DNA from: Alienimonas californiensis
GTDB lineage: Bacteria > Planctomycetota > Planctomycetia > Planctomycetales > Planctomycetaceae
DNA length: 64,000 bases
Direction: 5' to 3'
Assembly: GCF_007743815.1 (NCBI RefSeq)
Contig: NZ_CP036265.1
Coordinates: forward strand, 4,471,823-4,535,822
Position 1 is the stretch's first letter. Each line of letters opens with the position of its first letter. Positions 35,938 to 44,597 of the stretch are shown here, one piece after another. The position numbers and the translations under genes are program-made. The notes beneath the pieces were generated by a model. The model made no database searches. It saw only the letters and a program-made list of their open reading frames with translations, and had not been told where the DNA came from.

Positions 35938-36876
35938 TCAGGCGGCCCGCCGAATCGGGTGGATGGAAACCGGCTCGTAGGGAACCTTCTTGCCGTCGCG
36001 TCCGCGCCCGTTGCGGCCGCCGCTCTGGTTCTCGACGAAGCTGAGCACCCGCTCCACGGCCGGGGGGCATTCGCCGCCGAACTTCGCTTCGAGTTCCTTC
36101 CGGATCTCGGCGATCGGCTTGCGGCTACGGTACAGCAGGCGGTGGGCCAGCTTTACGCCGCGGATCTCGACGTCGGGGATGCCGGCCCGCTGCATCCCGA
36201 CCAGGTTGACCGTCTTGACGGTGGGGTTGTCCGTCCCGGCCGAGAGCATGTAGGGCGGCAGGTCACGGACGAGTTTGCCGCCGCCGGAGACGAAGGCGAG
36301 CGTGCCGACCGTGGCGAAGTGATGCACCACGCTGTTGCCCGAGACGATCGCGCCGTCGTGCATGTGGACGTGACCGCCCAGCAGCACGCCGTTGACCAGC
36401 ATGCAGTCGTCGCCGACCCGACAGTTGTGGGCGACGTGGGCGTTGCTCATCAGCAGGCAGCGGCTGCCGATGCGGGTGACGCCGTCTTCCTTCTCCGCCC
36501 CGCGATGGACGGTGACGCCTTCGCGGAACTGGTTGTCGTCGCCGATGACGGTACCAGTGGGCGCTTCGTGCCAGCCTTTGTCCTGCGGCTCGCCGCCGAT
36601 CACGCAGCCGGGCCAGAAGCGGTTGCCGGAGCCGATGGCGCACGGCCCGCTGAGCACGACATGGCTGTCGAGCGTGTTGTTCGAACCGAGCACCACGTCC
36701 GGGCCGACGGTGCAGAAGGGGCCGATTTTCGTACCGGCCCCCAATACCGCCTGCGGGTGAACGTCCGAGAGAGGGTGAATGCTGATTGAGGCGGCGCGGG
36801 CGGCGGGCCGGGAGGCTCGCATCTCGTTCGCGCCGAAGAGGGCCGGTTTGGGCATGGAATCCGACGGGGAGTTCAC
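35938..36876 (-). CDS. lpxA: Acyl-ACP-UDP-N-acetylglucosamine O-acyltransferase LpxA
   Basis: 312 residues with left-handed beta-helix hexapeptides from about 35 on (V-L-G-A-G-T-K-I-G-P-F, V-V-L-G-S-N-N), the catalytic His in M-S-N-A-H-V-A-H-N, and the C-terminal helical part K-L-A-H-R-L-L-Y-R-S. LpxA starts lipid A synthesis by adding a 3-hydroxyacyl chain to UDP-GlcNAc. The GTG at 36876 is supported by AGGAGG 7 nt upstream, so the 30-residue N-terminal extension beyond the family start is probably real. It sits between lpxC and the Gfo/Idh gene. Confidence 0.94.
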   Translation of the reverse strand: MNSPSDSMPKPALFGANEMRASRPAARAASISIHPLSDVHPQAVLGAGTKIGPFCTVGPDVVLGSNNTLDSHVVLSGPCAIGSGNRFWPGCVIGGEPQDKGWHEAPTGTVIGDDNQFREGVTVHRGAEKEDGVTRIGSRCLLMSNAHVAHNCRVGDDCMLVNGVLLGGHVHMHDGAIVSGNSVVHHFATVGTLAFVSGGGKLVRDLPPYMLSAGTDNPTVKTVNLVGMQRAGIPDVEIRGVKLAHRLLYRSRKPIAEIRKELEAKFGGECPPAVERVLSFVENQSGGRNGRGRDGKKVPYEPVSIHPIRRAA

Positions 36877-36915
36877 GGTACGGCCTCCTGCCGCGGGCGT
36901 GGGTGGGACTGCGTT

Positions 36916-37821
36916 TTACGCTGCGGGGGGGTCTGTGGAAACCCCGATCCCTTCCATGATCGACGTATCCCCCCGAGCCGCCGCAGTCCGCAGAGTCCGG
37001 CAAAGGTCCCTGTTCAACGCATGTCCTCCCTTCCGGGAGGCGACTGCGGCGTGCAGCTCACAGCCTAATAGCGCCAGGTCGCCGATCATGTCCAGAAGTT
37101 TGTGTCGGGCCGGTTCGTTTTCGAAACGTGGAGCGTTTCCGCGGACTGTACCGTCTGGTTCAAACACCAGCAGATCCGCCGCATCGACCCGCTCTCCATA
37201 GCCTGCGGCCCGCAGGGCAGGGATCTCCGCCGCCGCGATAAATGTGCGGGCCGGAGCGATTTCCCGAGCGAAGAACGCTGGGGCGATCTCCGCCCGGAAG
37301 AGCTGCGAGGGCACGGGGTGATCCGGGCCGCAGTCGAGGCGGTATTCGAGCTGCGTCTTTCCGTCGCCCCCCGGCGGGGATGCCGTCAGCGCGGCTTCCC
37401 CGGCGGTGACGGTGATCGGCTGGAGAACCCTCAGCACGGCCCGCGGCGCCGCCAGCTCCCGCACCCCGGCCGCCTGGAGAACCTGCACGAAGCCGAGGGC
37501 GGAGCCGTCCAGCCCCGGCAACTCCGGGCCGTCGATCTCGACGCGGCAATTGTCGATCCGCAGCCCGGCGAGCGCGGCGAGGACGTGCTCGGTCAGTTGC
37601 ACCTCCGCCGCCCCCCGCCGCACGCCGGTCCGGCGGTGTAGTTCGAGGGCGTGCTCGATCGTCGCCGGCACGGACGGCTGGCCCGGCAGGTCGGTGCGAA
37701 CGAAGACGACGCCGGAGTCCGCCGGCGCCGGGCGGAACCGCACCCGGACGTCGCCGCCGGTGAAGAACGCGACGCCGGACAGTTCCGCGTCCGCGGCGAG
37801 GGTGGTTTGCGAACGCGTCAT
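36916..37821 (-). CDS. lpxC: UDP-3-O-acyl-N-acetylglucosamine deacetylase LpxC
   Basis: 301 residues. The zinc ligands His79 (E-H-V-L-A-A-L), His240 and Asp244 (R-H-K-L-L-D-M-I-G-D) and the catalytic His267 (K-G-G-H-A-L-N) are at the usual places. It removes the acetyl group in the committed step of lipid A. Unlike many Planctomycetes/Bacteroidetes-type LpxC it is not fused to FabZ. A terminator separates it from ompH upstream; lpxA follows 39 bp later. Confidence 0.95.
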   Translation of the reverse strand: MTRSQTTLAADAELSGVAFFTGGDVRVRFRPAPADSGVVFVRTDLPGQPSVPATIEHALELHRRTGVRRGAAEVQLTEHVLAALAGLRIDNCRVEIDGPELPGLDGSALGFVQVLQAAGVRELAAPRAVLRVLQPITVTAGEAALTASPPGGDGKTQLEYRLDCGPDHPVPSQLFRAEIAPAFFAREIAPARTFIAAAEIPALRAAGYGERVDAADLLVFEPDGTVRGNAPRFENEPARHKLLDMIGDLALLGCELHAAVASRKGGHALNRDLCRTLRTAAARGDTSIMEGIGVSTDPPAA

Positions 37822-37842
37822 GGCGGGCCGATCGAACGACGG

Positions 37843-37874
37843 AAAAGCCGGCGGCCCCGAAAGGGCCGCCGGCT
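37843..37874 (-). terminator. Intrinsic terminator after ompH
   Basis: A 12-bp GC stem (37846-37857 with 37863-37874) and a 5-nt loop. On the minus strand the stem is followed by TTTT, so it ends the ompH transcript before lpxC. Confidence 0.88.
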
Positions 37875-37903
37875 CTGAAAGATTCGCAGCGACTCAGCCG
37901 GAC

Positions 37904-38602
37904 TCAGTTCCCGGGAACGGCGGGGGCTTCGGCGGTCTTCGGAGCGTACGGGGAGACGTAGCCCTCAACGCTCTGATCGCGGGCCGGCTTACCGCTCTTG
38001 GCGGAGTAGGAGCGGTCCAGGGCGTAGATGATCGTATCGGTGATGTCGTCCTGCGGGGTGTGGTAGACGACCAGACGGTTCATCCCCTGCAGGATGTCGT
38101 TCGTCTGCTTCGCCTCGTCCACGCCGTCCCGCTTGTAGCGGATGACGAGGGAGTAGCTCTTCCGCTCGCACCACATTTTGACCATCGCGGTCACGTCGTT
38201 GTAGATCTCCTTGTACAGCTCGGCTTCCTTCTTCATGAAGCGCTGGCTGATCCGCATCTGCTCGGCCTGCAGTTCGGTTTGCTTGTTCTTCAGGGCGACG
38301 GCCTTCTGCAGGTACTCCTCGGAGTCCTGGGCGATCGTGCCGGCCTGCAGCTGGGCCTGGAGCGTCTGAACTTCCTTGGCGAGGCCTTCGGCCTTGGCGC
38401 CTTCGGCCTGAATTTCGGCCTTGAGGGTCTCGCGGACGTCTTCAAACTTGTCGTAGTTCGCGAAGACCTCCGCCATGTCGATGACGGCGACCGGGCCGGT
38501 GGGGGCGGTCGCGGCGGCGGGTTGCTGGGCCTGTCCGGTCTGAGCGGAGAAGGCGAGGGCGGCCGCGGCGGCGGCCGAGATGAAGGGGCGGATGGCGGTC
38601 AC
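37904..38602 (-). CDS. OmpH/Skp-family periplasmic chaperone
   Basis: 232 residues: a signal peptide (1-25, ending Q-A-Q), then V-A-V-I-D-M-A-E-V-F and a long coiled coil (about 55-150) rich in E, K and Q, which forms the Skp arms. Skp carries unfolded outer-membrane proteins through the periplasm. The coil is followed by a 60-residue C-terminal part. GTG start with AAGGA 11 nt upstream. The neighbouring lpxC-lpxA agrees with a role in outer-membrane assembly. Confidence 0.85.
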   Translation of the reverse strand: MTAIRPFISAAAAAALAFSAQTGQAQQPAAATAPTGPVAVIDMAEVFANYDKFEDVRETLKAEIQAEGAKAEGLAKEVQTLQAQLQAGTIAQDSEEYLQKAVALKNKQTELQAEQMRISQRFMKKEAELYKEIYNDVTAMVKMWCERKSYSLVIRYKRDGVDEAKQTNDILQGMNRLVVYHTPQDDITDTIIYALDRSYSAKSGKPARDQSVEGYVSPYAPKTAEAPAVPGN

Positions 38603-38697
38603 GGCCGGGCGTCCTTGCCAGAGTGCGTGTGCGGAGGCCGAATCGCGGATGCGGCGGCCGAAGTTCCGCGGGGTCTAAGACGGCCCGCCTTGCAGCG

Positions 38698-39750
38698 TCA
38701 ACCCCCTTCGCCGCGCGCGTCGCATTTCTCGCCCGCCAACCGTCGCAGGAACGGCCGCGTCCGCCGCCACGCCTCCTCCGATTCGACCGTCTCCCACTCG
38801 CCAAACGCCCGCAGCCCGTCGATGCGATACCAGTGCGCGACCCGCAACTGGGCCACCGCGAAGGCCGTCAACGGCGGCTCGCCGGGGCGCCGCAGCGCCC
38901 GCCAGGTCAGCGTCGCGGCCCGGCCCGCGGCGGTCGCCACGGGGCTCGGCAGTCGACGTAGTGCCGGCGGTTCCAGCCCCGCTTCCTCCGCCACCCGTCG
39001 GACGAACGCGTGCAGCCGGACGGGCGGCAGATCGTTCAGAAAATAGGCCCGCCCGGCGCCCTCCGGGCGGTTCGGTAATGCGGTCAGCACATGCACGATC
39101 GCCGCCGCGGCGTTTTCGACAAACGTGGGAGCGATCAGCGGGTCCGCCCCGCTGATCGCCGGGATCCGCCCCGCCTTCGCCGCGGCGACCAGCGCCGGCA
39201 GCACGTGCCGATCGCCCGGTCCCCAGATGAGGTGCGGCCGCACGGCGATCGTCCGCAGGCCACGGGTGCGGTCGGCCCGCAGGGCGTCCCGTTCCGCCAG
39301 CAGTTTTGAATGCGGATAGCTGGCGAGGCCCCGGACGGGCAGGGGGAGGCGTTCGTCCGCTCCCTCGTGCGGCGTGCCGTCAAACGCCACGCTCGGCGAG
39401 GAGACGTGGACCAAAGTCCGGACCCGTCGGACGAGGCAGCCGTCGATCACGTGCCGGGTGCCGGCGACGTTCGGCCCGAGAAACTGCCGCAGCGGGGCGT
39501 CGATTCCCGGCCGGGCGCCGGCGTGCACGACTCCGCGGACGCCGTGGCACGCCGCCAGCACACTCTGTCGGTCCTCCAAGTCGCCGAGGAACACCTCCGC
39601 CCCCAGCGCTTCCAATTCCGGCAGGGGGCGTCGGGAGAGAACCCGCACCGGGGCGTCCGCCGCCCGCAAGCGACGCACGACGGCCCCGCCCAACAGGCCG
39701 CCGCCGCCGGTCACCAGCGTCAGATCGTCGGGCGCCGCCGCGTCGCTCAC
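38698..39750 (-). CDS. oleD: NAD-dependent epimerase/dehydratase family, OleD-like
   Basis: 350 residues, extended SDR. The nucleotide site is T-G-G-G-G-L-L-G-G near the start; the catalytic Tyr-x3-Lys is in Y-P-H-S-K, and V-S-S-P-S precedes it. The sequence and its coupling to an OleC-like ligase point to OleD, the 2-alkyl-3-oxoalkanoate reductase of long-chain olefin synthesis. GTG start overlaps the oleC stop by 4 bp. OleA and OleB are not in this window. Confidence 0.8.
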   Translation of the reverse strand: MSDAAAPDDLTLVTGGGGLLGGAVVRRLRAADAPVRVLSRRPLPELEALGAEVFLGDLEDRQSVLAACHGVRGVVHAGARPGIDAPLRQFLGPNVAGTRHVIDGCLVRRVRTLVHVSSPSVAFDGTPHEGADERLPLPVRGLASYPHSKLLAERDALRADRTRGLRTIAVRPHLIWGPGDRHVLPALVAAAKAGRIPAISGADPLIAPTFVENAAAAIVHVLTALPNRPEGAGRAYFLNDLPPVRLHAFVRRVAEEAGLEPPALRRLPSPVATAAGRAATLTWRALRRPGEPPLTAFAVAQLRVAHWYRIDGLRAFGEWETVESEEAWRRTRPFLRRLAGEKCDARGEGG

Positions 39751-41516
39751 GCCCGCGCCAGCCGTCGGCGGAGCGGCGAGGCCAGCAGACGGGTCGCCCA
39801 GTCGGCGAGGGCGGCCCGGTCGATCTTCGTGTTGTGCCGCACGTCGGTCGGCAGGGTCTTCCGGAACAACACGGCCCGCGGCGGCCCGATCACCGGCGAG
39901 GCGGCGGCTCGCTCCCGCAGTTCTTCCCGCAACGCCGCGGTGCGGGCGCCCGGTTCGCATTCCACGACGATCACCGGCCGCTGCCGGCCCGGGTCGCCCA
40001 CCCCCACGATCGCCGTCCGGCGGACGGCCGGCAGTTCGTTCAACACCGCTTCGCCCCGCACCGGGTAGATCGGACCGTCCGTCGTCCGCACGACGTGTGC
40101 CTGTCGCCCGCAGAACCAGAGCCGACCGCGGTCGTCGAGGTAGCCGACGTCGCCCATCCGGTGCCAGACCCCCGTGGGCGCCGCCGGATCGGCGATCTTC
40201 GCCCGTCGGGTCTGCTCCGGCCTGTTGACGTATTCCCGGGTGACGGCGGGGCCGGAAACGATCACTTCGCCAATCTCCCCCGTCGGCAGGTCCGTCGCTT
40301 CGTCGATCGAATCGATGGGCCCCTGAACCTCGGCGACGACCCGCAGCGACACGCCCGGGAAGGGCTGACCCACGCAGGTGCCGGCGCCCTCGCGCGTGCG
40401 GGCGGCGGTTTCCCCGAGGATCTCGTCGGTGCCGGTCGTGCAGACCGGCAGGGCCTCCGTTGCCCCGTAAGGGGTGTGCAACTGGGCTCCGGCGGGCAGC
40501 ACGGCCCGGGCCCATTCGTGGGTGCGGGGCGGAATCGGGGCGCCGGCGCTCAGCAGGGCGGTGACCGAGGGCAGCGTCACGCCACGGTCGGCGGCGTCCT
40601 TCAGCACCTTTTTCCACAGAGCCGGAGAACCGAACGCCCGGGTCGCCGACCGCTCCCGAATCGGGCCGAGGATCTCCTCCGGCCGAACGTGGGCCGGTCG
40701 GGAGGGGTGCATGCGGGGGACGATCATCGTCGCCGACAGCCCCACGTCGAACAGGGCGAACAGCGGGAAGGCGGGCACGTCCACCTCGCCGGGCGGCAGG
40801 TCGTAGCCGGCCCGCAGGTGCTCGATCTGGGCGAGGAACATCCCATGTTCGTAGGCCACACCCTTCGCCAGGCCGGTGCTGCCGGAGGTGAAAATCACCG
40901 CCGCCGGGTCCGTCCGACCCATGGCCGGGGGCGAGAAATCGGAGGGGCCGAGCGTTCCGAAGCGCTCCCAGCCAATCGCCCCCGGCACTGCCCGCCCGGC
41001 GGAAACCCAAGCCTTCACGCCGTCCAGTCGACCGACCGCCCGGGCGGCGGCGACCGCGATCGGCTCCCCGACGAAGCCGGTCGGCGACACCTCCCGCAGG
41101 CAGCGCAGCACCGCCGGCACGCCCAGGCCCGGATCGATCAATACCGCCGCGGCTCCCGCCCGCAGCGTGCCGAAGACCGCAACGGCGAACCGCCCGCCGG
41201 GCCGAACCATCAACGCCACCCGCTCCCCGCGCCGCACCCCGCGGGACGCCAGCGCGGCGGCGAAGCGATCCGCGGCCGCGTCCAACTCCGCGAAGGTGAG
41301 GGCGTCGTAGGTGCGCGTCGGGTCTCCGGCCCGGCCGCGGGGGGTGAGAACGGCGTCGACCTCCGGCCGCTCCGCCGCGGCCCGCCGCAGCAGATCGGCG
41401 ACGGAGCAGGGGGAACCGTCCGCGGCGGGGCCGCGGGCGGGCGGGGAGCCGTCGGCCGGGCGCGGGCCGGGGGCGGCGACGGCCGGCCCGGGCGCGGTCG
41501 GCGGAGCGACGGTCAT
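39747..41516 (-). CDS. oleC: AMP-dependent ligase, OleC-like
   Basis: 589 residues. Adenylation motifs: F-T-S-G-S-T-G-L-A-K-G-V, Y-G-A-T-E-A-L-P-V, and G-D-V-G-Y-L-D-D-R-G-R-L-W-F with the C-terminal lid. The R-M-G-D-V-G-Y form and the OleD partner fit OleC, which converts beta-hydroxy acids to beta-lactones in olefin synthesis; an acyl-CoA ligase is the alternative. The ATG at 41516 overlaps the upstream stop by ATGA. A Pro/Ala N-terminal stretch of about 35 residues precedes the domain. Confidence 0.82.
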   Translation of the reverse strand: MTVAPPTAPGPAVAAPGPRPADGSPPARGPAADGSPCSVADLLRRAAAERPEVDAVLTPRGRAGDPTRTYDALTFAELDAAADRFAAALASRGVRRGERVALMVRPGGRFAVAVFGTLRAGAAAVLIDPGLGVPAVLRCLREVSPTGFVGEPIAVAAARAVGRLDGVKAWVSAGRAVPGAIGWERFGTLGPSDFSPPAMGRTDPAAVIFTSGSTGLAKGVAYEHGMFLAQIEHLRAGYDLPPGEVDVPAFPLFALFDVGLSATMIVPRMHPSRPAHVRPEEILGPIRERSATRAFGSPALWKKVLKDAADRGVTLPSVTALLSAGAPIPPRTHEWARAVLPAGAQLHTPYGATEALPVCTTGTDEILGETAARTREGAGTCVGQPFPGVSLRVVAEVQGPIDSIDEATDLPTGEIGEVIVSGPAVTREYVNRPEQTRRAKIADPAAPTGVWHRMGDVGYLDDRGRLWFCGRQAHVVRTTDGPIYPVRGEAVLNELPAVRRTAIVGVGDPGRQRPVIVVECEPGARTAALREELRERAAASPVIGPPRAVLFRKTLPTDVRHNTKIDRAALADWATRLLASPLRRRLARA

Positions 41517-43219
41517 CCGGCGAGGTTCTCCCGCTCCGAAATCTCCGCGATGATCCGCCCGATCAGCGTCAGCAAGCACCGCGGCGCCAACGCCCGACCG
41601 CGGACGGCTCCGTCGTCGTCCTTCCGCAGGGTCGCCGTGATGCGACCGCCGCAGTTGGCGAGGGCTTCGCGGGCGATCCGTCGGTATTCCTCAATGTTGG
41701 CGTCGCCTTTCGGCGTCTCCACCCGGCCGATCAGGTCGACCGCGGAGGAGGGGTCGGAACTCAACCGGATGATCTGCCCGCTCGCCTCGCCGCCCGCGGC
41801 CGCCGCATTGAGCTGCGACTCCAATTCCTCCCGGGCTCCCGGGCCGGCGGCGTACCAAAAGGCGTCCGGGGCGACGGCGACCCAGATTTCGTTCGTGCCG
41901 ATCACGTCGTCCACGTAATCGGCAAAGGTCTCGTCCAAGACGAACTTGTGCAGGGTCGCCCCGGCGACTTCGGCGACGCCCCATTCGGCCTGACGGCCCT
42001 CCCGCGCCCCGACGAAGGCTTCCAGGGCGGGTTTCAGTTCCGCCCCCTTTGGCAGCCCCACCGCCCCGACGAACCGTCGTTTACCGTCGACCGAGACCGC
42101 CTCGACGATCCCGTCGACAATGCCGCTGTCGACCACGCCATTCGCCAGATCGAACATTCGGTTGAAGGCCTCCAGCCGGGCGGTCCGCTGGGCGTCCGGC
42201 AGGTTCGCCTCGTTCACCTTGGCGATCAGCAGGGCCCGCATCTTCTCCATCAGGTTCTTGAAGTTCGCCTGCTGCCGGGGCGTGAGCGGCACCTGCATGT
42301 GACCGCTGAAGTTGGCGTCCTCGTTGAACGGCACCCCGGCGAAGCGACTGGGCTCGGCGCCGACGCGGTCCATTGCCGCGGCCGATTCCGTGCCGGGCAG
42401 CGGCTGGTAGACGACCGTGCCGACCGCCCCGATGGCGCCGTCCGGCACGTTGCCGCTGGCGAAGACGACCTGCGACTCCGCATAGAATCGGCCCAGTTCG
42501 TTCACCTGCACCGCGACGCCGGTCTTGCGGAGGTCGAACTCCTCCGGAGACTCCTCCGGCATCGGTTGCAGGGCGGACAGCAGTTCCTTCTCCGCCTCCG
42601 CCACACGGTCCCAGCGGCGGGCGACCGCTTCGTCGCCCCCCGCCGTGTTCCGCAGCAGCAGGGCACCGTCCTGATCGGCGGTCAGCAGGGCGCCGACGTT
42701 TTTCACCTCGTCCGGCAGATCCTCCTGCTGCTCAACGATCACCGCGTACTCCAGCCCGTCCTCGGCCGGGTAATACCGCATAAAGCCGTCGAAGGCGGCG
42801 TTGCGGACGAAGCCGAGTTGGAAGGTGTCCTTCTGGTTCGCCAGTTCCCGCGAGGGGATGCCGCTGGCGAAGTTCAGGTTGTCCTGCTGCCATTTGCGGC
42901 GGTCGTCCACCGGCACGATCAGACGGTAGCGCGTGGGGCTGGTGCCGGTCAGCGGCTCCACCCGGACCGGCGCCTTCGGGTCGACACCGACGAGGAAGCC
43001 CTCCAACAGGTTGAGCAGCCCCTCTTTTTGCGAGGCGCCGTCGGGGCCGGCGAGGTCCAAGACCTGCGTGAAGTCCTGAACGATCCGTTCTCCGCCGGCG
43101 GACTCGAACAGCACGCGGGGCGGTTCGAGCGCCGGCTCCTGCGCCGACGCGACGCCGGCGAGGAGGGCCGCCAGTGCGACGGCGGGAACGAGACGGGACG
43201 GACGGAGGGGGCGGAACAT
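41513..43219 (-). CDS. Large secreted protein, unknown function
   Basis: 568 residues with a clear signal peptide (residues 1-26, V-A-S-A-Q-E). The body is a mixture of strands and helices; near 60-75 is V-L-D-L-A-G-P-D-G-A, later W-Q-Q-D-N-L-N-F, and a helical segment near 350-380. No domain I recognise; planctomycetes have many such proteins. It is the first gene of the oleC-oleD operon and its stop overlaps oleC by ATGA. It lies divergent to the pseudo-protease gene. Confidence 0.6.
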   Translation of the reverse strand: MFRPLRPSRLVPAVALAALLAGVASAQEPALEPPRVLFESAGGERIVQDFTQVLDLAGPDGASQKEGLLNLLEGFLVGVDPKAPVRVEPLTGTSPTRYRLIVPVDDRRKWQQDNLNFASGIPSRELANQKDTFQLGFVRNAAFDGFMRYYPAEDGLEYAVIVEQQEDLPDEVKNVGALLTADQDGALLLRNTAGGDEAVARRWDRVAEAEKELLSALQPMPEESPEEFDLRKTGVAVQVNELGRFYAESQVVFASGNVPDGAIGAVGTVVYQPLPGTESAAAMDRVGAEPSRFAGVPFNEDANFSGHMQVPLTPRQQANFKNLMEKMRALLIAKVNEANLPDAQRTARLEAFNRMFDLANGVVDSGIVDGIVEAVSVDGKRRFVGAVGLPKGAELKPALEAFVGAREGRQAEWGVAEVAGATLHKFVLDETFADYVDDVIGTNEIWVAVAPDAFWYAAGPGAREELESQLNAAAAGGEASGQIIRLSSDPSSAVDLIGRVETPKGDANIEEYRRIAREALANCGGRITATLRKDDDGAVRGRALAPRCLLTLIGRIIAEISERENLAG

Positions 43220-43414
43220 GCGCGACCGGGGCGTGAGGGCGACGCGCCGATCGTACCGGCGGCCGAACGCCCCGTTCCACCTCGGCGAAGCCCCGTCCCG
43301 ACGTGGTTTGATCCCCCGTCCGGTCAGGCGATCCGGGGAGACCCTTTGAGCGGCCCCCGCCCGCCGCGTAAGCTGACGGTCGGTTCCCCCTTCTCTCTCG
43401 CAAGCGGCCCGCCC

Positions 43415-44425
43415 ATGGGGTTGCGCGACGGTTTGCTCCGCTGGTCGATCCCTGCCGGTCGGTGGGGGGGGACGACGGTTCGCATTTCCGCTCTGATTCC
43501 GCTGGTGGGAATCGCCGCGGCGGCCCGCACGGGGGATCTGGCGCTCGGGGCGTGGGCGCTCACGGGACTGGTGCTGGCCGCGGCCGTGACGGAAGTCGTG
43601 CGCTGTGCGGTCGCCGCCCGGCTGGGGGCGCCCGTGACGGACCTGCTGCTCTGGCCGCTGGGCGGACTGGAGGGGGAGGACGACGTTCCGCCGCGCCCCC
43701 CCTGGGTGCACCTGCTCGTGCCGGCGACCGGCACCGCGTTGTGCGCGACGATCTGGGGAGCGGCGCAGGCCGCGGGGGCGACGATCGTGCTGAGCCCGAT
43801 CCCGTCTCAGGCGGGAGCGCTGCTGATCGCCGCGGCGGCGGTCGCCGGGGCTAACCTGTTGCCGGCCTGGCCGCTGGCCGCGGGGCGGGCCGTCCGCGAC
43901 ATGTGGGCCCTGCGGTCCGGGCCGTACGCCGCCGGCGTGGCGGCGGCGGGGCTGACGCATCTGATCGGAGCCCTCTGGCTCTTTCTGGCGCTGGCGATCG
44001 GCTCCGCCTGGGTCGCCGTGGCCGCCGCCGCGGTGATGTTGGCGGCCCGGGAACGTCGGCCACGTCCCCGCCCGGCCCCGCGACCGCAGTCGGACGAGAC
44101 GTTTCTCGGCTACGATTTCTCCGCCGGCTACACCAGCCTGGAGCGGGCGGGCGGCAACGGCGACGAACCCGCCGCCGCCACGGACGTCGACGAGGACGAC
44201 CGGGCCGCCGGCGTCCCGCCGTCCGGGACCCTCGCCCGCTGGCGCCGTCAGCGGGAAGCGGCCCGCCGGGCACGGGAGCGGGAGGAGCGTGCGCGGGAGG
44301 AATTGGAGGTCGACCGCCTGCTCCGCAAGATCTCCGCCCAGGGCGAGCGGGCACTGACCGCCGCCGAGCGCCGCACCCTCACGCGGGCGGCGGCTCGGCT
44401 GCGGCAGGGCCCGACTGAAGGCTGA
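43415..44425 (+). CDS. Site-2-protease-like membrane protein lacking catalytic residues
   Basis: 336 residues with five or six membrane segments. The layout follows the M50 family: the place of HExxH holds T59-E60-V-V-R63, followed by A-A-R-L-G-A-P-V-T-D-L-L-L-W-P-L-G-G-L; the place of N-x2-P-x2-P-x-D-G-G holds N-L-L-P-A-W-P-L-A-A-G-R (147-158), so the zinc Asp is Ala155. Both zinc histidines and the Asp are gone, so no protease activity is expected. A basic linker leads to a C-terminal helical module (V-D-R-L-L-R-K-I-S-A-Q-G) that also ends the rhomboid protein. Confidence 0.78.
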   Translation: MGLRDGLLRWSIPAGRWGGTTVRISALIPLVGIAAAARTGDLALGAWALTGLVLAAAVTEVVRCAVAARLGAPVTDLLLWPLGGLEGEDDVPPRPPWVHLLVPATGTALCATIWGAAQAAGATIVLSPIPSQAGALLIAAAAVAGANLLPAWPLAAGRAVRDMWALRSGPYAAGVAAAGLTHLIGALWLFLALAIGSAWVAVAAAAVMLAARERRPRPRPAPRPQSDETFLGYDFSAGYTSLERAGGNGDEPAAATDVDEDDRAAGVPPSGTLARWRRQREAARRAREREERAREELEVDRLLRKISAQGERALTAAERRTLTRAAARLRQGPTEG

Positions 44426-44597
44426 AACGCCTCGCAGACCACGATTTCGGCGCCGCGATCCGTCCGCCGAGTCAACCCGCAGGATCGGCGGGCGGCGCCT
44501 CACAATCGCGGTTTCGGGACCGAACGGACCCGGCCCAACCTCTCATCGCATGGAACGGTGAAGGGTTCTCTTCCCCTGCCGGTTCTCGGTGGTTTCC

